Origin: CAVPDE01 sp964580575
GTDB taxonomy: Bacteria > Desulfobacterota > DSM-4660 > Desulfatiglandales > HGW-15
DNA length: 64,000 nt
Direction: 5' to 3'
Assembly (NCBI GenBank): GCA_964580575.1
Contig: CAZOLJ010000010.1
Coordinates: forward strand, 12,243-76,242
The notes under the pieces were generated by a model that ran no database searches, was not told the DNA's origin, and saw only the letters and a list, made by a program, of their open reading frames with translations. Shown in pieces: positions 24,254-32,133 of this stretch. The position numbers were made by a program, and so were the translations under genes. The first letter of the stretch is position 1. Each line of letters starts with the position of its first letter.

Positions 24254-25462
24254 CTAGCGAACCTTCCTGCCCTCGTAGTCCCTGAGAATCCTCTTGGCCA
24301 CGGCCATCTTGTGGACCTCGTCAGCCCCGTCATAGATCCTGGCGGCGCGTTCGTGCCGGTAGAAATAAGCGATGATCGTGTCATCCGTCATGCCCATGCC
24401 GCCGTGGACCTGAAGGGCCTTGTCGATGACCTTCTGCAGGACCCCCGCCACATAGAACTTGATGAAGGAAATGTCGTAGCGGGCAGCCTTTGTTCCCTGA
24501 GTCTCGATCTTCCAGGCTGCATTCAAGGTCATGAGCCGAGCCGCCTGGATCTCGGCCGCGCACTCGGCGACCCAGGACTGGATGATCTGTTTGGTGGCAA
24601 GAGTCCTGCCGTCAGGCGCGATGATCCTTTTGGATGCCCGCGAGCACATGAGGTCAAAGGCCCTTTTGCAGATCCCGAGCCAGCGCATGCAGTGGTGGAT
24701 GCGGCCCGGCCCAAGGCGCTCCTGGGCCATGACGAAACCGAATCCTTCGGGACCCAGGAGGTTCTTCCGCGGCACCCGGCACGACTGAAAAAGGATTTCA
24801 CCATGGGAGGCGTAATCATCCCCCGCATGCCCCATGACCGGGATGTTCCGCACCAGATTGAATCCGGGAGTGTTCGTGGGAACGATGATCATGCTTGCAC
24901 GAAGGTAGGGCTCGGCATCCGGGTTGGTCACGGCCATGACAATAGAGAAGGCGGCGCCGTCGGCGGCGGTGGAATACCACTTCTGCCCGTTGATGACATA
25001 GTCCTCCCCTTCCTTGACTGCAGTAGTGTCCAACATGACGGGGTTGGACCCGGGCATTTCCACCTCGGTCATGGAGAAGCAGCTCCGGATTTTGCCCTGA
25101 ACCAGAGGCCTCAGGTAAGTCTCCTTCTGTTCGGGGGTTCCGTGAAGATGGAGGATTTCGATGTTGCCTGCATCCGGAGCCTGGCAGCCGAAGATAAAGT
25201 GACCGAGGGGGCTGCGGCCGAGCGATTCCGACACAAAGGCATGCTCCACGAGGTTCAGCCCCATGCCGGCGTACTCCTTGGGGTGGTTGGGAGCCCAGAG
25301 TTCCATCTTCTTGACCATGGAGCGCTTCTCCTCGATGACAGGGAGCATCTCCCTGAAGGTCTTTGTGAGGAACTCGGGCTCAAGCGGGATGATCTCTTTG
25401 TCGACAAACTCATCGATCATGCCCGTGATCACCTTTATCTTGTCCGGGACTTCAAAATCCAT
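24254..25462 (-). CDS. Acyl-CoA dehydrogenase, ACAD10/11 (LvaC-like) branch
   Basis: The 402-residue flavoprotein has normal ACAD length and motifs: CFSMTEVEMPGSNP (FAD/substrate region), KWYSTAADGA, GFGFVMAQERLGPGRIHH, LQVHGGMGMTDD and a terminal YDGADEVHK. In classical short- and medium-chain enzymes the last region reads YEGT with the catalytic Glu. The Asp-rich DGxDEVH form belongs to the ACAD10/11 branch. With the adjacent APH-like kinase it would make a split version of that fused eukaryotic enzyme, which removes a 4-phospho group rather than carrying out ordinary dehydrogenation. AGGAG precedes the ATG. It heads a four-gene cluster on this strand. Confidence 0.88.
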   Translation of the reverse strand: MDFEVPDKIKVITGMIDEFVDKEIIPLEPEFLTKTFREMLPVIEEKRSMVKKMELWAPNHPKEYAGMGLNLVEHAFVSESLGRSPLGHFIFGCQAPDAGNIEILHLHGTPEQKETYLRPLVQGKIRSCFSMTEVEMPGSNPVMLDTTAVKEGEDYVINGQKWYSTAADGAAFSIVMAVTNPDAEPYLRASMIIVPTNTPGFNLVRNIPVMGHAGDDYASHGEILFQSCRVPRKNLLGPEGFGFVMAQERLGPGRIHHCMRWLGICKRAFDLMCSRASKRIIAPDGRTLATKQIIQSWVAECAAEIQAARLMTLNAAWKIETQGTKAARYDISFIKFYVAGVLQKVIDKALQVHGGMGMTDDTIIAYFYRHERAARIYDGADEVHKMAVAKRILRDYEGRKVR

Positions 25463-25553
25463 GATGAACTCCTGTGTTAGAATGGCTTGGCGATCCTACT
25501 TCCGAAGCAGTTTCTCCCACTGCAGGGGTGCTTGCTGAGCAGGGCATATAGAA

Positions 25554-25635
25554 TTGGAGTACTGGAGTGATGGAGTACTGGTCCTAGTCCCTTTTGTTTC
25601 ACATTACTCCACTTCTCCATTACTCCAGCACTCCA
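25554..25635. repeat. Heptad-repeat palindrome upstream of the ACAD gene
   Basis: The left arm repeats TGGAGTA/TGGAGTG units (25554-25580); the right arm repeats ATTACTCC/ACTTCTCC/ACTCCAG complements (about 25602-25635). Unit sequences match the element at 7325-7515. Confidence 0.75.
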
Positions 25636-25654
25636 GGTTCTGACCATGCCTGTT

Positions 25655-26365
25655 TTACCGATACGTGATGAGGGTCGGATCCCCTGCAAGCTCGAGGTGG
25701 GTAATGCTGTTGAAGCCGGCCAGGGTGATCCTCTCTTCGTTGTACATGAATCGGGACACGGACGAATTCACCAGTTGCCAGTTCAGCCTTATGGCCCGTT
25801 CTCCGGGAATCCCGAGGACGTGGGCAAGGGATGCGGCAATAGCTCCGCCGGAAGTGAAGACCGCAATGGTCTTTCCTCTTCCATGACTTTCCATAATGAG
25901 CCGAAGTGACCCGGCCACGCGGGCTTTCAGACCCTCCCAGCTCTCGATTCCGGGGCTGTCATACTCGCCCGTGACCCACCTCAGCATGGCGGCCTCAAAG
26001 ACCCGCTTGAAGGAGTCCTTGCTGGCGTACATCTTTGGAAGTTCGTCATTCAGCGATGGGTCATCCTTGACCATGTCCGGAAACAGGGCTGTGACTATAG
26101 CGGCCGTGTCATATTCGTTGAAACCGCTGAGCATCTCAAGCTCAGGCACTTTTCTATCGGCGACACGGTAAAGGTCGAGCACCTCTTGGGCGGTGGCAGT
26201 CTGACGCGCCATGGTCCCTGAGTAGACCGCATCAGGCTGAAAACCCGTGCCGAGAAGGTGTTGCGCAAGAATGCGGGCTTGCCTTTTGCCCAAAGGAGAG
26301 AGTCGGTCGTAGTCCTCCTTGCCGAAGGAGGCCTGGCCGTGGCGGATCATGTAGATCATGCTCAT
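25655..26365 (-). CDS. Histidine phosphatase family protein
   Basis: The 236-residue protein carries the phosphoglycerate-mutase-like RHG motif in MIRHGQASFG, with the phosphorylated His at residue 8, then SGTMARQTATAQ and a later AVFTSGGAIAA. These provide the conserved basic pocket, although the second catalytic motif is Ser-Gly-Gly rather than the usual Gly-His-Gly. It lies upstream of the APH/ACAD cluster on the same strand, separated by a repeat. A role in removing phosphate from acyl-phospho intermediates is tempting but unsupported. The start at 26365 has a weak ribosome-binding site; a GTG at 26431 would add 22 basic residues. Confidence 0.82.
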   Translation of the reverse strand: MSMIYMIRHGQASFGKEDYDRLSPLGKRQARILAQHLLGTGFQPDAVYSGTMARQTATAQEVLDLYRVADRKVPELEMLSGFNEYDTAAIVTALFPDMVKDDPSLNDELPKMYASKDSFKRVFEAAMLRWVTGEYDSPGIESWEGLKARVAGSLRLIMESHGRGKTIAVFTSGGAIAASLAHVLGIPGERAIRLNWQLVNSSVSRFMYNEERITLAGFNSITHLELAGDPTLITYR

Positions 26366-26490
26366 GCGAAAAGGGTACCGGCGGAAGGGAAGACTTGTCA
26401 AATGCTTTCTGAGTGAAGACGCGGTTTTCACCTTGCTCGACTTCCATTCCCGGGCTATGATCGATGCTCTAGCAAAAAGTCACAAAGCCG

Positions 26491-26553
26491 TTTTCCGTTC
26501 GTGGTTCTATATCCTTCGATACCTCAGGACAGGCTATCACCACGAGCGGAAAA
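26491..26553. repeat. Long palindromic element in the divergent region upstream of etfB
   Basis: TTTTCCGTTCGTGGT (26491-26505) and ACCACGAGCGGAAAA (26539-26553) pair with one mismatch. The inner part contains CTTCGATACCTCAGGACAGG, a type often found in dispersed repeats. Confidence 0.6.
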
Positions 26554-26578
26554 TCCGGGACTTGTGTATGCTCAAATG

Positions 26579-26608
26579 CGTTCGCCCTGATGTATAGAAG
26601 GGCGAACG
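26579..26608 (+). promoter_or_regulatory. Perfect 10-bp hairpin in the etfB leader
   Basis: CGTTCGCCCT (26579-26588) and AGGGCGAACG (26599-26608) are exact complements with a 10-base loop, followed by GGATTTTCT. It sits 55 bases before etfB. It may act as a weak terminator, attenuator or operator; sequence alone cannot decide. Confidence 0.45.
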
Positions 26609-26662
26609 GGATTTTCTAAGAATGCATCATTATCGCATTCCAGAAATCAAAGGCTTTCACGG

Positions 26663-27442
26663 ATGAAAATCCTCGTTTGCATTAAACAGGTGCCTGATTC
26701 CAGCGATACGCTCCAGATCGATGAGCGGAAAGGTCTGCTGTCTTACCCGGCGAACACCGCGTTCAGAATGAACCGTTTCGACGAGTTCGCCCTGGAAGAA
26801 GCCCTCCTCATCAAGGAAAGATTGTCCGAAACCCTGGTCGATGCGCTATCCGTCGGCCCGCAGCAGGTGAGCGCCACCGTGCAGCGTGCCATGGGCATGG
26901 GGGCTGACCATGGGATCCATATCCTGGATGAGGCCGACGGCTACAGGAGCCCCTTCACCGTGGCATCCCTCATTGCCGGCTGTGTCCGCGCGAGGAATTA
27001 CGATCTGATCATGACCGGTGTGATGGCCGAAGATACCATGGCCTCTCAGACAGGTCAGCTCATCGCCGCGCTCCTGGACCTTCCCTGCGCATCGTCGGTC
27101 ATAAAGGAGGAGGTTCTGTCTGAAAGAGCGCAGATCTCGGTAGAGAGAGAAGTCGAAGGAGGCGATAGAGAAGCGGTGCTGCTCAAGATGCCCGCAGTGC
27201 TCACCATCCAGCCCGGGATTAATTTTCCCAGGTATCCGTCCTTTTCCAAGGTGATGCGGGCACGAACCTATGCTCAGGAGGTCATCAGGGCCGAGGGCCT
27301 CGCAATCGAGGAGCCGAGAGAACTGTGTCGCAGGGTGCGGATTCCCGACGCGCCTTCCCAGGGAGTTTTCATCGAAGGGTCCCCTCGGGAGAAGGCGCTT
27401 AACCTCATCCGCATCCTGCACGAAAAGTCCTTACTTGCTTGA
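26663..27442 (+). CDS. etfB: Electron transfer flavoprotein beta subunit
   Basis: The 259-residue subunit begins with the typical MKILVCIKQVPDS and contains NRFDEFALEEAL, GMGADHGIHI and DLIMTGVMAEDT. In ETF this subunit holds AMP and supports the FAD of the alpha subunit. It takes electrons from acyl-CoA dehydrogenases such as the one encoded nearby on the other strand. The alpha gene follows directly, with its start within 7 bases of the beta stop. No extra FAD or ferredoxin domain is present. Whether this pair is electron-bifurcating cannot be read with certainty. Confidence 0.93.
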   Translation: MKILVCIKQVPDSSDTLQIDERKGLLSYPANTAFRMNRFDEFALEEALLIKERLSETLVDALSVGPQQVSATVQRAMGMGADHGIHILDEADGYRSPFTVASLIAGCVRARNYDLIMTGVMAEDTMASQTGQLIAALLDLPCASSVIKEEVLSERAQISVEREVEGGDREAVLLKMPAVLTIQPGINFPRYPSFSKVMRARTYAQEVIRAEGLAIEEPRELCRRVRIPDAPSQGVFIEGSPREKALNLIRILHEKSLLA

Positions 27443-27448
27443 GTGCCT

Positions 27449-28420
27449 ATGGAAGATCCCACCCTCTACATCATTGCCGAGCTCCGGAAAGGCTGCATCA
27501 CGCAGGAAACCTATGAACTCCTGAGTTTTGCACGTGTCATTGGGAGAGAGAAAAAACCCGTCTTTCTCACGCTTGGGAAGAAGGTGGAGGAACAGGCACG
27601 GGAGATCTCACAAAAAACCGGGTGTGACAGCCTCGTTCTAACGGCCGATCACCTCGAACACTACAATGCCCTGAGCTACGCTCATGCCCTCATGGACATC
27701 CTGCAGAAGGAGTCCTCGACGTGGGTGTGCTTGCCTCACACCTCCATGGGCTATGATCTTGCGCCGAGGCTGGCCGTGCCGCTCAAGGCAGCGTGCATTA
27801 CAGGGGTAGAATCGGTTGGAGAGGGATCACTCGACCGTCCGATTCATTCCGGAAGATTTATCGAAGAGATCGTACCGAAAACCCCCCGAGTGGTGGTGAC
27901 TGTTCTTCCTGGGGCATTTCGCCCCTGTGAAGAAACAAGTGGTCCCGCCGGCGCTGTAAGGGTGATAGAGGCGGCTTTCACTGAACTGCCGTCACAAACC
28001 CTTGGTACTGACGAATCCAGTCACAGGGACAGTGCTTTGAAGGATGCAGAGGTGATCGTATCTGCAGGTCGAGGGATTGGGAAAAAGGAGAACGTCTCGC
28101 TCATCAAAAGGCTTGCAGCCTTGTTCCCAAGGTCAGCTGTAGGAGCGTCGCGCTCGGCGTGCGACCTGGGGTGGTTTGAACACAAGCAGCAGGTCGGAAC
28201 CACCGGTCAGACCGTCTCTCCGAGGCTATACATCGCCTGCGGAATCTCCGGAGCGTTCCAGCATGTGTCAGGCATGAAGGGGGCACAGACCATCGTCGCC
28301 ATCAACACCGACATTCGTGCCCCCATCTTTCAGGTGGCTCATTACTGCATCGTGGAAGACCTCACGACCTTCATCCCCCTTCTGCTCGAGGCTGCCAATC
28401 GTAATCTTCCCTCTCGATGA
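27449..28420 (+). CDS. etfA: Electron transfer flavoprotein alpha subunit
   Basis: The 323-residue subunit has a variable N-terminal part and the conserved FAD domain. Its elements are AEVIVSAGRGIG, GASRSACDLGW, QVGTTGQTVSPRLYIACGIS, FQHVSGMK and AINTDIRAPIF. No N-terminal ferredoxin extension exists. The ATG at 27449 is chosen over a GTG six bases earlier that abuts the beta stop codon. The 3' end overlaps the end of the opposite-strand thiolase gene by 50 bases, so the two transcription units converge. Together with EtfB it would carry electrons from acyl-CoA dehydrogenases toward the quinone pool. Confidence 0.93.
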   Translation: MEDPTLYIIAELRKGCITQETYELLSFARVIGREKKPVFLTLGKKVEEQAREISQKTGCDSLVLTADHLEHYNALSYAHALMDILQKESSTWVCLPHTSMGYDLAPRLAVPLKAACITGVESVGEGSLDRPIHSGRFIEEIVPKTPRVVVTVLPGAFRPCEETSGPAGAVRVIEAAFTELPSQTLGTDESSHRDSALKDAEVIVSAGRGIGKKENVSLIKRLAALFPRSAVGASRSACDLGWFEHKQQVGTTGQTVSPRLYIACGISGAFQHVSGMKGAQTIVAINTDIRAPIFQVAHYCIVEDLTTFIPLLLEAANRNLPSR

Positions 28421-29603
28421 CGGTCGCGACCCCCTGCCCACCGCCCACACAGGCGTTGGCGCACCCGTAGCGCCCCTTCTTTTCATTCAGGATGCGGGCA
28501 AGGGTTCCTACCAGGCGGATGCCCGTGGCGCCAAGCGCATGACCTATGGCAATGCCCCCGCCCATGACATTGACCCTTTCAGGATCCAGCCCCAGCTCTC
28601 TGATGCAGTTCAGTGCGACAATGGAAAAGGCCTCGTTGATTTCCCAGTAGTTGACATCGGAAAGTTTAAGACCGATCTTTTCCAAAGCCATTTTGCTGGC
28701 TGGAACCGGCCCCACCCCCATGATGGTGGGATCAACGCCTGCATACCCGATGGACCGGAGGGTGGCAAGAGGTTTGATGCCTTTTTTCTTTGCCGTTTCC
28801 TTGGACATGAGCACCATGGAAGAGGCGGCTGCGTTGAGAGGAGATGCATTGCCCGGAGTAATGACACCGTCTTTCTTGAAGGAGGGCTTCAGTTCCGCCA
28901 AGGCCTCCAGGGTGACGTCGGTGCGAACGGCCTGGTCCTTGTCCACCTTCATGACGGTTCCGTCCGCCTGCTCCGCTTCGATGGCCAGGATCTCACCTGA
29001 AAAAAAACCTTCGGCCTGAGCCTTCGCAGCCCTTTGGTGTGAGCGCACCCCCCAGAGGTCGAGCTCTTCCCTGGTGAACTTTGTTTGGGAAAAAAGCTTC
29101 TCTGCGGTAAGCCCCATATTTACCGAGGTCATCATGTCCCAGTGCTTGTAGATGGGGTAAAGAAACAGAGTCATGTTGAGGGCGATGAGGCCCTTGTCCG
29201 AATTGTATGTGCCCATGGGGATGCGCGTCATGTGCTCGTAGCCTCCGGTCAGGATGATGTCGGAGAATCCCATGGCAATCTCCATGAAGCCCATGTGAAT
29301 GCACGCCATGGAAGAGCCGCACTGCTGGTCCAGAAACTTGGCGGGGATGGTTTCGGGAAGGTTGGCAAGGAAAAGCGGTTGCCGGCCGCCATAAGCCCAT
29401 TGCTCTCCCACGGCGGTCGAACACCCCACGAGGAAATCGTCGATCTCTTCGGGTTTGATCCCGGTACGTTGAATGACCTCGGGCAGCAGTTTAGCCAGAA
29501 GCTCATCCCCTCTCATCCTACAGAACCAGTCCCTGGCCGGATCGGTCGGCCTGGACCGCGACTGTGCCGTCCTCAGATACCCTGCAATGACTACTTCTTT
29601 CAT
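28371..29603 (-). CDS. Thiolase (acetyl-CoA acyltransferase), fatty-acid oxidation type
   Basis: The 410-residue enzyme cleaves 3-oxoacyl-CoA with CoA. It has the nucleophile Cys in LDQQCGSSMACIH, the catalytic His in GGGIAIGHALGATG and the second Cys in NACVGGGQG. The stretch NEAFSIVALNCIRELG is also typical. The ATG at 29603 follows GGAGGG. The C-terminus runs about 15 residues beyond the usual VIERE end and overlaps etfA. Together with the FadB/FadJ-type protein encoded 170 bases upstream it completes a beta-oxidation pair, possibly as a trifunctional complex. A 100-base palindrome lies between the two genes. Confidence 0.9.
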   Translation of the reverse strand: MKEVVIAGYLRTAQSRSRPTDPARDWFCRMRGDELLAKLLPEVIQRTGIKPEEIDDFLVGCSTAVGEQWAYGGRQPLFLANLPETIPAKFLDQQCGSSMACIHMGFMEIAMGFSDIILTGGYEHMTRIPMGTYNSDKGLIALNMTLFLYPIYKHWDMMTSVNMGLTAEKLFSQTKFTREELDLWGVRSHQRAAKAQAEGFFSGEILAIEAEQADGTVMKVDKDQAVRTDVTLEALAELKPSFKKDGVITPGNASPLNAAASSMVLMSKETAKKKGIKPLATLRSIGYAGVDPTIMGVGPVPASKMALEKIGLKLSDVNYWEINEAFSIVALNCIRELGLDPERVNVMGGGIAIGHALGATGIRLVGTLARILNEKKGRYGCANACVGGGQGVATVIEREDYDWQPRAEGG

Positions 29604-29637
29604 GACTGCCCTCCTCTCGAAGCTATCCGCTTGCAAG

Positions 29638-29737
29638 ATGTCATCTCGACCCCTTCGAGTGCCTCAGGGTAAACTATGGGAGAGATCTTAATACTTCTCG
29701 ATTCAAGAAAGATTTCTCGCTTCGCTCGAAATGACAT
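29638..29737. repeat. AT-rich palindromic repeat element, copy 2
   Basis: Outer arms ATGTCATCTCGA and TCGAAATGACAT and inner parts GAGAGATCTT and AAGATTTCTC resemble the element at 20372-20451. It lies between the FadB/FadJ-type gene and the thiolase gene. Confidence 0.65.
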
Positions 29738-29772
29738 CACAGGTAAAGGTTTTTATGAATGTCTCTTCTCTG

Positions 29773-31905
29773 TCATTCCCCTGCGTAAAACTTCTTCCCG
29801 GACTGGGCCATATCCTTGATGAGCTCCGCGGGTTTGAAGTGGACCCCGTACTGTTTTTCCAGTTCCAGCAGTTTCGCGTAAACGTTCTTAAGCCCCCACT
29901 GATCTGCGTACCTGAGGATTCCCCCCCGGTAAGGGGGAAACCCCGTGCCGTAGATCATGGCCAGATCCATATCCTGCGGACGATCGCAGATACCTTCCTG
30001 GATCATGTAAGAGGCTTCATTGATGCCGTTTGCCAGCATCAGGTCCACCACCTCCTGTTTAGACACCTCTTTGGGAGCGACCCTCTTTTCCTTGAGATAT
30101 TGCAGAACCGCATCAACCACCTTCTGATTCGGCACCGGCTTCTCACCGCTGTAGTCGAAGTAGCCGGCCCCTGTCTTGCGTCCGTAGCACCCTGTCCGGT
30201 AGACCACCTCGGTGAGGGGGTGAACCTTGTAGCGCTCTCCCAGTCTCTTTTCAAAAGTCTTATTCACATGGTAGTTGATGTCGATGCCGGTGAGGTCAGA
30301 AAGGGTCGCCGGCCCCATGGGCATGCCGAAATCGATCATGGCCTCTTCGATGAACGCGCCGTCCACCCCATCGGCTGTCAGGTACACAGCCCCTCCCATG
30401 AGGCCCCCCAGCTGGCGCGACACATAGAAGCCCGGGCCGTCGTTGACTACGATGGGGATCTTCCTGATAGCTCGGGCAAAGGCCACGCTGGTGGCCAGGG
30501 TCTGATCGGAAGTCTTCTTGGCGCAGATGACTTCCAGGAGCTGCATTCGATCGGCGGGGTTGAAGAAATGAAGCCCGATCATGCGGCCCGGATCCTTGAG
30601 CACTTCGGCCATCTCGGTAATGGGCAGCGCGGAGGTGTTGGTCCCGAAGACCGTGTGGGAAGGACAGGTTTTCTCCAGACTTACCCAAATATCCTGTTTG
30701 ACCTTCATGTCCTCAAGCACCGCTTCGATCACCAGGTCCACGTCTTTCAAATCCTGCAAAGAGGTGGTGGTGGTCAGCCGCTGGGACATAAGATCTTCCA
30801 GATCCTTTTCGGTCATCTTCTTCGTCTTGATGGCATAGGCAAAAGTCTTGCGGACAGCGGACAGCCCTTTTTGGATGGCCTGCTCATTGATGTCCCACAG
30901 GATGGCATCAAAGCGCCCTTGGAGCAGCAGGTTGACGATGCCTGAGCCCATGACGCCGCCCCCCAGCATGGCGACCTTCTTTATCTTCGCCGGTTCAACG
31001 CCTTCTATCCGCTTCAACCTGCCAGAGCTCCGAGTGTTGAGAAAGATGCTGATGAGGTTCTTGGCCACATCGGAGACCGCGCAGTCGGCGAAGAGCCTGA
31101 CCTCCTTCTCAATGTCGGCCTCAATGTCGTACCCGAGACCCTGCTCAAAGGCATCGATGGCCTTGAAGGGCGCGATGTACCCCTTGGCCTTTTGATAGGT
31201 CATGAACTTGGCATAGCCCAGTAACGCGGTTTTTTCAGCAGCACTGGGAATCCTGTGAATGACGTTGCGCGTCATCCGCATTTTGAGATTCAGTTCCCCT
31301 TTGACAAACCTTTGGGCTGCCTTCAAGGCGGCCTCCAGGAGTTTCTCCCTAGGCACCACTTCATCGACAAGCGCTCTCTGCAGGGCTATCTCGGCTTTGA
31401 TGGGCTTGCCCGTGGTGATCATCTCCAGCGCATTGGGAAGACCGATGAGCCGGGGCAGGCGCTGGGTGCCCCCGGCCCCTGGGATGAGCCCGATCTGAAC
31501 TTCAGGCTGCCCAAGGTCGACTCCTTGTGCGGCAACCCGGTAGTGGCATGCCATGGCCGTTTCCATCCCGCCCCCTAGGCAGTTGCCGTTGATGGCGGCG
31601 ATGAAGGGCTTTGAACCGGCTTCTACGCTGTTTAGAAACCTCGCGCCCATAAGGGCCTTCTGATAGATGTCCTCCCTTTTTTTCACCAGCTTGAGCTGGG
31701 TGATATCGGCGCCGGCGATGAAATTCTTCCCGACTCCCGTCAGAACAATGGCCTTCACCTGAGCATCTTCAAGAGCCTCTCCGACGGCTTGCTTAAAGTC
31801 GGTCATGAGTTGCGGCGACATCTGGTTCACCGGCGGGTTGTCGAGGGTCAACACGGCCACGTTGTCCTTCAGTTCCACCTTGATTGTCGGGTAGTCTGTC
31901 TTCAT
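29773..31905 (-). CDS. Bifunctional enoyl-CoA hydratase/3-hydroxyacyl-CoA dehydrogenase (FadB/FadJ type)
   Basis: The 710-residue fusion carries an enoyl-CoA hydratase domain (about 1-190, with NFIAGADITQL and INGNCLGGGMETAMACHY). It then has an NAD domain (KKVAMLGGGVMGSGI near 310, NTSALPITEMA, IGLHFFNPADRM) and the helical 3-hydroxyacyl domain ending with PPYRGGILRYAD. Two hydration/oxidation steps of beta-oxidation occur on one chain. Length fits FadB/FadJ. Of two near ATGs, 31905 has AAGGAG at the better distance. The thiolase gene follows. The MerR-type regulator gene is divergent, about 230 bases away, and may control both directions. Confidence 0.92.
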   Translation of the reverse strand: MKTDYPTIKVELKDNVAVLTLDNPPVNQMSPQLMTDFKQAVGEALEDAQVKAIVLTGVGKNFIAGADITQLKLVKKREDIYQKALMGARFLNSVEAGSKPFIAAINGNCLGGGMETAMACHYRVAAQGVDLGQPEVQIGLIPGAGGTQRLPRLIGLPNALEMITTGKPIKAEIALQRALVDEVVPREKLLEAALKAAQRFVKGELNLKMRMTRNVIHRIPSAAEKTALLGYAKFMTYQKAKGYIAPFKAIDAFEQGLGYDIEADIEKEVRLFADCAVSDVAKNLISIFLNTRSSGRLKRIEGVEPAKIKKVAMLGGGVMGSGIVNLLLQGRFDAILWDINEQAIQKGLSAVRKTFAYAIKTKKMTEKDLEDLMSQRLTTTTSLQDLKDVDLVIEAVLEDMKVKQDIWVSLEKTCPSHTVFGTNTSALPITEMAEVLKDPGRMIGLHFFNPADRMQLLEVICAKKTSDQTLATSVAFARAIRKIPIVVNDGPGFYVSRQLGGLMGGAVYLTADGVDGAFIEEAMIDFGMPMGPATLSDLTGIDINYHVNKTFEKRLGERYKVHPLTEVVYRTGCYGRKTGAGYFDYSGEKPVPNQKVVDAVLQYLKEKRVAPKEVSKQEVVDLMLANGINEASYMIQEGICDRPQDMDLAMIYGTGFPPYRGGILRYADQWGLKNVYAKLLELEKQYGVHFKPAELIKDMAQSGKKFYAGE

Positions 31906-32047
31906 GGCGGGCATCTCCTTCACAAAAGGGACAAACGACCAAAATGTGTGAGGCAAGCGTAGAAGAGACAGGATGCGCGAGAGTTCGCGATTACGTTGAG
32001 CTTTACTCCACGCTATACAGCTAAGTCAAGAGAATTTATGTTTTTTC

Positions 32048-32076
32048 TTGACACATGAGATTATATTCGATAAATG
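32048..32076 (+). promoter_or_regulatory. Candidate promoter of the MerR-type regulator
   Basis: A perfect TTGACA (32048-32053) is followed after 17 bases by TAAATG (32071-32076, 3 of 6). The A/T-rich surroundings and the long divergent gap fit a regulatory region, and a -10 here argues against a start codon at 32074. Confidence 0.35.
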
Positions 32077-32133
32077 AAACACATCGGATTCAACCGTTCG
32101 ACCTCCTTCCCTTCCCGAATCAGTGGAGCAAAG

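Noticed and set aside
24245..25480. 411-codon plus-strand frame opposite the acyl-CoA dehydrogenase gene
   Set aside because: The minus strand encodes a complete acyl-CoA dehydrogenase; the antisense frame is Asp/His/Gly-rich without domain pattern.
29731..30945. 404-codon plus-strand frame opposite the FadB/FadJ-type gene
   Set aside because: It is a shadow of a clearly recognised fusion enzyme.
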